From Gemmatimonadota bacterium (lineage in GTDB: Bacteria > Gemmatimonadota > Gemmatimonadetes > Gemmatimonadales > GWC2-71-9), in assembly GCA_003220855.1 (NCBI GenBank), contig QHTP01000066.1:1-10074 (forward strand): 10,074 bases of DNA. The letters run 5' to 3'. Under the pieces are notes generated by a model. The model searched no databases and was not told where the DNA came from. It worked only from the letters and a program-made list of their open reading frames with translations. Of this stretch, positions 1 to 8,090 are shown in pieces. The position numbers and the translations under genes were made by a program. The stretch's first letter is position 1. Each line of letters starts with the position of its first letter.

Positions 1-414
1 GAGCCGCTGGCCGCGCGCGAGCGGCAGGCCGAAGAGCAGCCGCGGGACCGTGATCGCGGGCGTCTCCTTGCTCGCCGCCATGAGATGCATTCCGATGGGA
101 ACGAACAGCTCCCGGTGCTCCGGGTCGGTCAAGTTGAAGTGATGCAGCATCGCGCGCGGCAGCTCGTGCCCGGAGCCGTCCAAGATTTCGACGCGCGCGC
201 TGTGCAGGGACGCGCTGACGGGCACGAGCACCCGGCATAGCGGCAGTGGGACCATGATCTCGCCGCGGGTCGCGGCCGGCACGTCAACCGCCGGGAGCTC
301 GACGACCAGGCGATGCCGCGCTTGATCGAGCAGCACGGTGGCCGGTGGCAGCGAGTCGAGCCCGGGGCCTTGGAGGGCGCCGATCAACGCCACGATGAGC
401 GGGGTAACCTGCAC
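1..414 (-). CDS. Unknown protein, probably exported (3' end outside window)
   Basis: An open frame of 138 codons runs without a stop from a GTG at 414 off the left edge, so the C-terminus is missing. The GTG is chosen because GGAG lies 8 nt upstream (423-426); an in-frame TTG further upstream is possible but has no such site. The first residues (VQVTPLIVALIGALQG) are hydrophobic and resemble a weak signal peptide or membrane anchor without the usual basic start. The rest is rich in beta-forming stretches (RHRLVVELPAVDVP, RVLVPVSASL, ARVEILDGSG), followed by a His-rich segment (MLHHFNLTDPEHRELFVPIG) and ITVPRLLFGLPL. This looks like a beta-sandwich-type envelope protein. I do not recognise the family. 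The frame is credible because it stays open to the edge, carries a ribosome binding site and reads as sensible protein. It follows selC by 85 nt and may have its own promoter. Confidence 0.6.
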   Translation of the reverse strand, partial: MQVTPLIVALIGALQGPGLDSLPPATVLLDQARHRLVVELPAVDVPAATRGEIMVPLPLCRVLVPVSASLHSARVEILDGSGHELPRAMLHHFNLTDPEHRELFVPIGMHLMAASKETPAITVPRLLFGLPLARGQRL

Positions 415-422
415 GCCGGGAT

Positions 423-448
423 CTCCGCCGTGGGGACGGCCCAAGATA
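423..448 (-). promoter_or_regulatory. Possible -10 element, small hairpin and ribosome binding site before the left-edge gene
   Basis: On the minus strand, TATCTT at 448-443 resembles a -10 box, but no convincing -35 sits 16-18 nt upstream. It is followed by a 5-bp hairpin, GCCGT-CCCC-ACGGC (440-427), that abuts the GGAG at 426-423 used by the GTG start at 414. The hairpin could partly mask the ribosome binding site. The promoter call is weak; the ribosome binding site is more secure. Confidence 0.3.
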
Positions 449-463
449 CCGGATCGGCGGGGG

Positions 464-489
464 CCGCGCGACGTGCGCGAACTGCGCGG
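464..489 (-). terminator. Weak candidate hairpin after selC
   Basis: Downstream of the tRNA 3' end, CCGCGC (489-484) can pair with GCGCGG (469-464) across a 14-nt loop. There is no T-tract, so it would not be a standard intrinsic terminator. In sequence this GC-rich, such hairpins occur by chance. Confidence 0.15.
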
Positions 490-499
490 GGCGAGGGTG

Positions 500-593
500 T
501 GGCGGGAGCGTGTAGGAATCGAACCTACCAAGGCTCAATCGAGCCCTAGACGGTTTTGAAGACCGCTCGAGCCACCAGGCCCGATCCGCCCCC
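500..593 (-). tRNA. selC: tRNA-Sec (anticodon UCA), selenocysteine tRNA
   Basis: This is the tRNA that carries serine, later converted to selenocysteine, to UGA codons with SelB. The 94-nt minus-strand sequence folds as a bacterial tRNA-Sec. It has a 5' acceptor strand of 8 nt starting at 593 and a 2-nt linker. The D stem is 6 bp (CGGGCC/GGCTCG) with a 4-nt loop, which is diagnostic of tRNA-Sec. The anticodon arm is GCGGT-CTTCAAA-ACCGT, with the UCA anticodon at 559-557. The long variable arm is AGGGCTC-GATT-GAGCCTT. The T arm is GTAGG-TTCGATT-CCTAC. The discriminator is G, and CCA is encoded (502-500). Seven acceptor pairs form (one G-U); the eighth is a G-A mismatch, which is odd because the 8-bp acceptor is a family hallmark. 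The gene starts 20 nt after the peptidase stop with no visible promoter, so it is probably cut from the operon transcript or driven from inside the upstream gene. Confidence 0.93.
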
Positions 594-613
594 GTAATCC
601 CGCAAATCTACTG

Positions 614-2011
614 TCACGACGCGAACGCGCGCAGCATGCGATGCCAGAACTCCAGCGCGTCGTAGAAGCTCTGCACGCCAATCCGCTCGTCCCGGCCGTG
701 GGCCCGGATGTCACTCGGATCCTCGAACACCGCCGATACGCCGTAGGTCGCAATCCCGGCATTGCGCAGGAATAATCCGTCGGTAGCCCCCGCTTCCATG
801 ACCGGCACGATGGGTACGCCGGGAAACTGGTCCGCCACGAGCCGCTCGAGCGGACCCATGATGGCGGGCGTGAGCGGCGAGGGCGGGCTCGGGATCGGGA
901 CGTAGACCGTGCTCACGCTGATGCGATCGTCGGCTGCCAAGCGCCGCAGCGTCGCCTCGACGTCGCTCGCCGGCTCGCCCGGGAGGATGCGGCAGTTCAC
1001 CGTGGCCCGCGCCGCCTGCGGCAGCGCGTTCTCGGCGTGTCCCGCCGTCAGCATGGTCGCCACGCACGTGGTCCGGAGCTTGGAATTGTAGAACGGCAGC
1101 GCCGACAGGCGCGCCACCGCGGCCGAATCCGGCGGATCCTTCAGCACGCCGCGCATGTCGTCCGCGAGCGGGCCCGTCTCGATCGCGGCGGAGCGCTCGA
1201 AGAAGGCCCGCGAGACCTCGTTCAGCTGGACGGGGAACTGGTAGGCCGCCAGGCGTTGGAGGACGCCGGCCAGCCGGTAGATCGGATTGTCGGCCGGCCG
1301 GGGCAGCGAGCTGTGACCACCCTTGTCCACGGCTTCGAGGGCATAGGTCGCGTAGACCTTCTCGCTCGCCTGCACCGTGAACATCACGCGATGGCCGTCG
1401 CGCAGCACGCCGCCCCCCGCATCGGTGTTCAGCGCGAACTCGGCATCGATCAGGTCGCGATGCTTGGCCACGAGCCAGGCGATGCAGCTGCCCGCCGTTT
1501 CCTCGTCACCCGTCAGCACGAGGATGAGATCTCGCGTGGGCCGAAACCCGGCCCGCTTGAGCCGGATGAAATCCGCGACCAGGATCGCGTCTCCCACCTT
1601 GTCGTCGGTCGTGCCGCGGCCGTAGAAGTACCCGTCTTGCTCGAGGAGGGTGAACGGATCCACCGACCAATCGGTGCGACGCGCCGGCACGACGTCCAGA
1701 TGGGCGAACACGACGATCGGGCGGCCTCCCGTTCCCGTACCGCGGTAGCGCGCCACCAGGTTGCCGTGGGTCGCGTCGGGGCCGATCAGCACACGCACGT
1801 CGGGCGCGGGAAAGCCGGCGGCGACGAGCCGTTGGGCCATGGCGCGCGCGGCGCGCGGCGTGTTGCCGAGCGAGTCCGTCGTGTTGATCTCGATCAGCTG
1901 CTTGAAGATGTCGCGGGCGAGCCCACGGTCGGCGGGTGAGAGGCCATCCTGTGCCGCCGCGCCAGTTGCGAGGCCGTACCCCAGGACCACGGCCACGACA
2001 GAGCGACGCAT
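614..2011 (-). CDS. Exported M20-family zinc metallopeptidase
   Basis: A 465-residue peptidase of the M20 family (ArgE/DapE/carboxypeptidase G2/CPS1 type), which cleaves amide bonds in peptides or N-acyl amino acids with two metal ions. An N-terminal signal peptide is visible (MRRSVVAVVLGYGLATGAAA-Q, likely cut near residue 20), so it acts in the periplasm or outside. Metal and catalytic residues are all present: H104 in FAHLDVVP, D136 in GRGTTDD, E170/E171 in LTGDEET, D197 in NTDAGG and H438 in RAHGRDER. The lid/dimerisation domain lies between about residues 215 and 335, starting near KGGHSS (230-235). The length suits the family. Its ATG directly abuts the TAG of the lipoprotein gene (0 nt gap) and no good Shine-Dalgarno is seen, so translation is probably coupled. 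The exact substrate cannot be read from the sequence. It is the last protein gene before selC. Confidence 0.9.
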   Translation of the reverse strand: MRRSVVAVVLGYGLATGAAAQDGLSPADRGLARDIFKQLIEINTTDSLGNTPRAARAMAQRLVAAGFPAPDVRVLIGPDATHGNLVARYRGTGTGGRPIVVFAHLDVVPARRTDWSVDPFTLLEQDGYFYGRGTTDDKVGDAILVADFIRLKRAGFRPTRDLILVLTGDEETAGSCIAWLVAKHRDLIDAEFALNTDAGGGVLRDGHRVMFTVQASEKVYATYALEAVDKGGHSSLPRPADNPIYRLAGVLQRLAAYQFPVQLNEVSRAFFERSAAIETGPLADDMRGVLKDPPDSAAVARLSALPFYNSKLRTTCVATMLTAGHAENALPQAARATVNCRILPGEPASDVEATLRRLAADDRISVSTVYVPIPSPPSPLTPAIMGPLERLVADQFPGVPIVPVMEAGATDGLFLRNAGIATYGVSAVFEDPSDIRAHGRDERIGVQSFYDALEFWHRMLRAFAS

Positions 2012-2566
2012 CTAGCGGCGCCGGGCCCCGAGTCCCAGCGCGCCGACGAGCGACTGCAGGCGGGGCCACTCGGCGAGCGGACGAACGTCGGAGTTGGAGT
2101 CGAGCGCCAGGCCGTTGTCCGACGGACACGCGGTGGACGTGACCGACTGGCGCTCCGCACACTCCTTCAACCGCCACAGCACCCGGCGGTGCAACACCCA
2201 GATCGCCGTCGTGTCCTCCTTGGGAATCGCGGCCTTTGGGGCCGCGAAGAAAAAGATCTCCAGCGTGGGCGCGGCGCGCCCCAGCAGCGTCGAGTCGACG
2301 TGCACCACGCCCTTGTACGCGAGCGCCGCCACCGCCTTGCTCCCCTGGACCCCGAACACCAGCTGACCGGGACGCTCGTACTCCACCGCCTCGGCCACGC
2401 TCACGAGGCGCCCGGCGACGACCTGTTCCGCGTCGTACAGGCTCTCCGCCAGCTCGCGCTCGGCCTCCGGCACCGCCGCGAGCCGATCGGAGGGGATCGG
2501 CTTGGTCGTCGCACCCGGGCACGCCGCGAGCAGCGCCACGCCCGCCGCGAGCAGCGCGCGCCTCAT
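2012..2566 (-). CDS. Small lipoprotein of unknown function
   Basis: A 184-residue protein with a clear lipoprotein signal: basic start MRR, hydrophobic core and lipobox L13-A14-A15-C16, so Cys16 should be lipidated and the protein held in the envelope. The mature part has beta-rich stretches (EQVVAGRLVSV, VAALAYKGVVHV, LEIFFFAAP, TAIWVLHRRVLW), then two cysteines (C136, C147) that could form a disulfide loop, and a C-terminal ALDSNSDVRPLAEWPRL segment. I do not recognise the family; the strand pattern loosely recalls small secreted beta-barrel (OB/NTR-like) domains, which is only an impression. The ATG overlaps the ridA stop as ATGA, and the next gene, the exported M20 peptidase, begins right after its TAG. 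The two may work together at the envelope, but that is inferred from position alone. Confidence 0.75.
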   Translation of the reverse strand: MRRALLAAGVALLAACPGATTKPIPSDRLAAVPEAERELAESLYDAEQVVAGRLVSVAEAVEYERPGQLVFGVQGSKAVAALAYKGVVHVDSTLLGRAAPTLEIFFFAAPKAAIPKEDTTAIWVLHRRVLWRLKECAERQSVTSTACPSDNGLALDSNSDVRPLAEWPRLQSLVGALGLGARRR

Positions 2567-2957
2567 CGGCTCACCCGGGCGATGGCGTCGATTTCGACGC
2601 GCACCGCCTTGGGGAGCGCCGCCGCCTGGATCGTGGAGCGCGCCGGCTTGTGACTCGTGAAGTGTCTCGCGTACACCTCGTTCAGCGCTGGGAAGTCGGC
2701 CATGTCGACGAGGTACACCGTGGTCTTGACGACCAGATCGAGCCTGGAGCCCGCGGCCTTGAGGATGGCCGCGAGGTTCCGGAAGACCTGCTCGGCCTGC
2801 TCCGCAGTCGACTTGCCGACGATCGCGCCGGACGTGGGGTCGAGCGGAATCTGGCCCGCGGTGTACACCATCCCGTCCACTACCACCGCCTGGCTGTAGG
2901 GGCCGATCGCCTTGGGGGCATGCTCCGCGACCACCATGGTCACGCCTTGGAGTCCCA

Positions 2958-2958
<1 letters not shown>
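2563..2958 (-). CDS. ridA: RidA family enamine/imine deaminase
   Basis: A 131-residue RidA (YjgF/YER057c/UK114) protein, a cytosolic trimer that hydrolyses reactive enamine/imine intermediates such as 2-aminoacrylate released by PLP enzymes. Family marks are present: AIGPYSQAV (17-25), YTAGQIPLD (32-40), the catalytic arginine R107 in KPARSTI and E122 in VEIDAIA. The ATG at 2958 overlaps the fhs stop by one base (TGATG) and has GAGGGA 8 nt upstream. An in-frame ATG 21 nt later (2937) would give a 124-residue protein with an N-terminus closer to many family members, so the start is not certain. It ends in an ATGA overlap with the lipoprotein gene. Placement after fhs suggests co-expression with amino-acid and one-carbon metabolism, not a specific partnership. 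Confidence 0.93.
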
Positions 2959-4642
<1,684 letters not shown>

Positions 4643-4646
<4 letters not shown>

Positions 4647-5401
4647 AGGCGCGCTCCGAAGACCCGGCGGGCGTTCTCCGTCGTCCGTTGTGCGATCGTC
4701 TCGAGCGTCTCTCCACGGGCCCGCGCGAGCGCTTCCGCTACCGCGCGCACGAAGGCCGGCTCGTTGCGCTTGCCACGATGCGGGACGGGCGCCAGGTACG
4801 GCGCGTCGGTCTCGACGATCAGCCGGTCGGGCGGACAGGTGGTCAGGCAGTCGTTCATCGTCCAGTTCTTGAAGGTGATCATTCCGGAGAACGAAAAGTA
4901 CGCGGCGATCCGCATTCCCGCTGCGAACACCTTCGCGCCCGAGCTGAACGAGTGCAGCACGACCGCGCTTCCCGCGGCGCCGAGCATCGCGGCCATATCG
5001 TCGTCCGCCGCGCGGGCGTGCACCACCACCGGTTTGCCGGCTTCGGCCGCGAGACCCAGCTGCGCCTCGAAGGCGCGCCGCTGGTCCTCGCGCGGCGAGT
5101 GGTCGTAATGGTAATCGAGCCCCGTTTCGCCCAGCGCCACGACTTCGGGTAGGGCCAGCAGGTCTCTCAGGCGGGCCGCCGCTTCGGGCGACCAGCCACG
5201 GGCCTCGTGCGGATGCACGCCCGCCGTCGCGGAGAGCCCCGGGCGGGTCCGCGCGAGCGTCACGGCGCGGTCGCTCTCCGCCAGGGTCGCCCCGATCACG
5301 ACAACGTGCGTCACGCCGGCCGCGCGGGCCCGCGCCAGCACCGCGTCGCGGTCGGGGTCGAACGCCGGGTCGCCCAGGTGGCAGTGGGCGTCGACCAGCA
5401 C
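4643..5401 (-). CDS. tatD: TatD family metal-dependent DNase/hydrolase
   Basis: A 252-residue TIM-barrel hydrolase of the TatD/YcfH family. Characterised members are metal-dependent 3'-5' exonucleases acting on DNA. Metal-site residues are all visible: H6 and H8 in DAHCHLG, E92 in GETGLDY, H128 in VVHAR, H150 in VLHSFSSG and D199 in ETDAPYLAP. GVHPHEA (61-67) and HRGKRNEP (208-215) are also typical. The start is GTG at 5401, one base after the secF stop (TGAC-GTG), with no clear Shine-Dalgarno, so coupling to secF is likely. It overlaps fhs by 4 nt. The family is often seen beside housekeeping genes, so the neighbourhood does not narrow its job. Whether it corresponds to YcfH or YjjV is not decided by the sequence. 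Confidence 0.92.
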
Positions 5402-5402
5402 G

Positions 5403-6425
5403 TCAGACGGCCGCTTTGGAGCGGGAGCCTCCGGCCGCCGGGGGCGAAGGGGGCTGCGGCGTGTCGAGCGGAACGGTGCCCGCGGGGCGGAACGCCCGGG
5501 CGCCGCGCGCGTCCTGACCGGGCCAGCGCTTCTCGATGTACATGAGCAGCGGCGCCGCGATGTAGATCGAGGAGAACGTACCCGTGAAGATGGCGAACGT
5601 CATCACCAGCGCGAACGGGCGCAGTATCTCGCCCGCGAGCAGGACGAGGGCCAGCGTCGTGGCCATCGTCGTGCCATGGGTGAGCACCGAGCGGGGCAGC
5701 GTCTCGTTGATCGACAGGTTGAGGATCTCGTACAGGTTCTGACGGCGGTACTTGCGCAGGTTCTCGCGCACGCGATCGAAGATGATGATCGTATCGTTCA
5801 GCGAGTAGCCGACCATCGTGAGCACCGCGCCGACGACCACGAGGCTCACTTCGAGGTTCAGGTAGCGGATGAACGCGATGGTGGTGAGGATGTCGTGAAA
5901 CGTCGCGAGCACTGCCGCGAGGCCGAAGCGCCACTCGAAGCGGACCGCCAGATAGATGAGCGTGACGATGAACGAGAAGAAGATCGCGAGGAACGCCTTG
6001 CCCTGGAGCTCGCGCCCGACCTTGGGGCCCACCGCCTCGGTCCGGCCGATCGAATAACGGCCCGCGCCGAGTCCGTGCGCGAGCGCGGAGTCGACCGCGG
6101 CCGCGGTGGCCTCCGTGGTGCCCTCCGTGGTGGTGCCCGCCGCGCCGAGCCGCGCCCGCACGACGTACTCGTTGGGCGCGCCGAACTGCTGGATCTCGGC
6201 ATCGTGGATCCCCGCGGCGTCGAGCGCCCCGCGGATGCGGTCCGTCCCCACCGTGTCCGGCGTCCGGACCTGGATCAGCGTGCCGCCCGTGAACTCGATC
6301 GAGTAGTTCAGGCCGTGTACCAGAAACAGCGCGAATCCGGGGATGATGATGGCGGCCGTGAGGCCGTAGGCCCAGCGGCGCCACTTGATGAAGTCGTAGT
6401 TGGCGTTGGCGAAGAGGCGGATCAT
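5403..6425 (-). CDS. secF: Protein translocase subunit SecF
   Basis: A 340-residue inner-membrane subunit of the SecDF complex, which uses the proton gradient to pull proteins out of the SecYEG channel. The first membrane segment (about 20-37) is followed by YSIEFTGGTL (41-50), the periplasmic P4 domain, EAVGPKVGREL (130-140), and five more membrane segments between about 143 and 297. The hallmark GYSLNDTIIIFDRVREN (206-222) contains the conserved D211 in its membrane segment. Two parts are unusual: an Ala/Thr/Gly-rich insert at about 94-112 (AAGTTTEGTTEATAAAV), encoded by a short GTGGT-type repeat near 6105-6140, and a Pro-rich hydrophilic tail from about 303. The ATG lies one base after the secD stop, the normal secD-secF arrangement. 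Confidence 0.96.
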   Translation of the reverse strand: MIRLFANANYDFIKWRRWAYGLTAAIIIPGFALFLVHGLNYSIEFTGGTLIQVRTPDTVGTDRIRGALDAAGIHDAEIQQFGAPNEYVVRARLGAAGTTTEGTTEATAAAVDSALAHGLGAGRYSIGRTEAVGPKVGRELQGKAFLAIFFSFIVTLIYLAVRFEWRFGLAAVLATFHDILTTIAFIRYLNLEVSLVVVGAVLTMVGYSLNDTIIIFDRVRENLRKYRRQNLYEILNLSINETLPRSVLTHGTTMATTLALVLLAGEILRPFALVMTFAIFTGTFSSIYIAAPLLMYIEKRWPGQDARGARAFRPAGTVPLDTPQPPSPPAAGGSRSKAAV

Positions 6426-6426
6426 G

Positions 6427-8082
6427 TCAGACGCTCAGAGTGGCCATGTCCGGCCGGCGCTGCAGCCAGATCATGTAGAAGGTTCGCACCACGAAGATCG
6501 CGGTCACCATGGACGCGGCGATACCGATGATGAGCGTGATCGCGAAGCCCTGCACCGGTCCCGTTCCCACGAGATAGAGAATGAAGGCGGTGAGGGCCGT
6601 GCTGACGTTCGAGTCGATGATGGCGCTCATGGCGTGCGTGAAGCCCTCGTCCACCGCGGTGCGCACCAGCTTGCCGTGCTGCAGCTCCTCGCGGATGCGC
6701 TCGAAGATCAGCACGTTCGCGTCCACCGCGATCCCCACCGAGAGCACCAGCCCGGCGAGCCCCGGTAGGGTGAGCGTGAAGCCGAAGGCGGCTAGTCCGG
6801 CCAGCGTGAACAGCACGTACAGTGTGAGCGCCGAGACGGCGAGCGCCCCCGACCACCGGTAGTACACCACCATGATCAGCACCACCAGCACCACGCCGAC
6901 GATGCCGGCGCGAATGCCGTCGGTAATGGAGTCCTTCCCGAGCGACGGGCCGATGGTGCGCTCTTCGATGATGGTGAGCGGTGCCGGAAGGGCGCCCGCC
7001 TTGAGCACCAGCGCCAGATCCTGCGCCTCCTGCAACGGCTTCGCGCCGAGCTCGATCTGGCCGCGCTGGCCGATCTGGCCCTTGATGACCGGCGGCTGAC
7101 CCTGCACCCGGCCGTCGAGGATGATCGCCATGTAGTCCTGCACATGCCGACCGGTCTCGCGCTCGAAGATGCGCCCGCCGCGGCGCGACAGCACGAAGTT
7201 CACCACCGACTGGTTGGTGAGCGGATCACGCGTGGCCCGGGCGTCCTGGAGCTCCTCGCCCGTGATGATGGGGCGGTCCTCCACCGCGTAGAGCGCCCGG
7301 TAGCTCCGCGCCGCGCGGGACGACACCTCGTTGCCCCACTCGAGCTCGATGCCCCGGGGAATGATCCGTCGCACGTCGGGGCGCGCGAGCAGACTCTCGG
7401 CCACCGGCACCTGCTCTTCCGGCACCAGGTACTCGCCCGCGATCTGGCCCTGAAACAAGAGCGACGACAGCGCGCCCGGCGCGTTCGCCTCGGTGGTGTC
7501 CTTGGCCGCGGGCTTGCCCTTGGCGCGCTTGCCCTTCGCTTTCGCGGTGTCGGCGCCGAACAGCTGCGTCACGCTCGCCGCCGCGGCCGCCTCCCCCGCC
7601 GGCTTGACGCCGGCCTGCCGCAACGTCTTATCGATCTCGGGCAGCGCGTCGCGGAACAGGTTCTTCATGTCGGTGATGCGGAACTCGAGGTACGCGGTGC
7701 GCTGAATGACGCTCTTGGCGCGCGCCGGATCTTTTTCGCCGGCGAGCTCGACGATCAACCGATTGTTGCCGACCACCTGCACCACGGGCTCCGTGACGCC
7801 GAACTCGTCGATCCGGGTGCGCACCACACGCTCGGCCCGCCGGATCGCGTCGGCGGGGTCGGGCACGGGCCCTTTCGACTGATCGACTTCGAGCGCGAGG
7901 TGAATCCCCCCCTGCAGATCGAGGCCAAGGTTGATGGGCACGCGCCGGATGGTCGTGTCCTTCATCCGGCCGGTCGCTACATCGCGTACCCGCTGCGTGG
8001 TGTTCGTCGGGATCAGCGCCCAGATGCTCAAGACCAGGAGGATGCCGATCGCGATCAATCGTGAGCGCACCGTGTAGAACAT
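6427..8082 (-). CDS. secD: Protein translocase subunit SecD
   Basis: A 551-residue partner of SecF in the proton-driven export motor of the inner membrane. It has an N-terminal membrane segment (about 8-25), then NLGLDLQGGIHLALEV (51-66), the large periplasmic P1 region, and five membrane segments from about 388 to 540. The conserved VGIAVDANVLIFERIREE (449-466) includes D454, equivalent to the proton-path Asp of SecD. The start is ATG at 8082 with AGAGGA 4 nt upstream, partly overlapping the ribF stop; a longer frame to 8196 reads back into ribF and lacks SecD sequence. P1 carries an Ala/Lys-rich low-complexity insert at about 160-200, including KAKGKRAKGKPAAK (181-194), that I do not expect in a typical SecD. 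A yajC gene, often upstream of secD, is absent; ribF is there instead. Confidence 0.96.
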   Translation of the reverse strand: MFYTVRSRLIAIGILLVLSIWALIPTNTTQRVRDVATGRMKDTTIRRVPINLGLDLQGGIHLALEVDQSKGPVPDPADAIRRAERVVRTRIDEFGVTEPVVQVVGNNRLIVELAGEKDPARAKSVIQRTAYLEFRITDMKNLFRDALPEIDKTLRQAGVKPAGEAAAAASVTQLFGADTAKAKGKRAKGKPAAKDTTEANAPGALSSLLFQGQIAGEYLVPEEQVPVAESLLARPDVRRIIPRGIELEWGNEVSSRAARSYRALYAVEDRPIITGEELQDARATRDPLTNQSVVNFVLSRRGGRIFERETGRHVQDYMAIILDGRVQGQPPVIKGQIGQRGQIELGAKPLQEAQDLALVLKAGALPAPLTIIEERTIGPSLGKDSITDGIRAGIVGVVLVVLIMVVYYRWSGALAVSALTLYVLFTLAGLAAFGFTLTLPGLAGLVLSVGIAVDANVLIFERIREELQHGKLVRTAVDEGFTHAMSAIIDSNVSTALTAFILYLVGTGPVQGFAITLIIGIAASMVTAIFVVRTFYMIWLQRRPDMATLSV

Positions 8083-8090
8083 CGCGTCCT

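Noticed and set aside
557..559. Possible selenocysteine readthrough at TGA stops of window genes
   Set aside because: Each protein already has its family's usual C-terminus, and the next gene starts at the stop; no SECIS-like hairpin was evident.
415..613. selC as an integration site for a mobile island
   Set aside because: selC is a known integration target, but no integrase, insertion sequence or direct repeat of the tRNA 3' end is visible on either side within the window.
1037..1939. 300-codon plus-strand open frame opposite the M20 peptidase
   Set aside because: Same shadow effect; the minus-strand frame carries every M20 metal ligand and a signal peptide.
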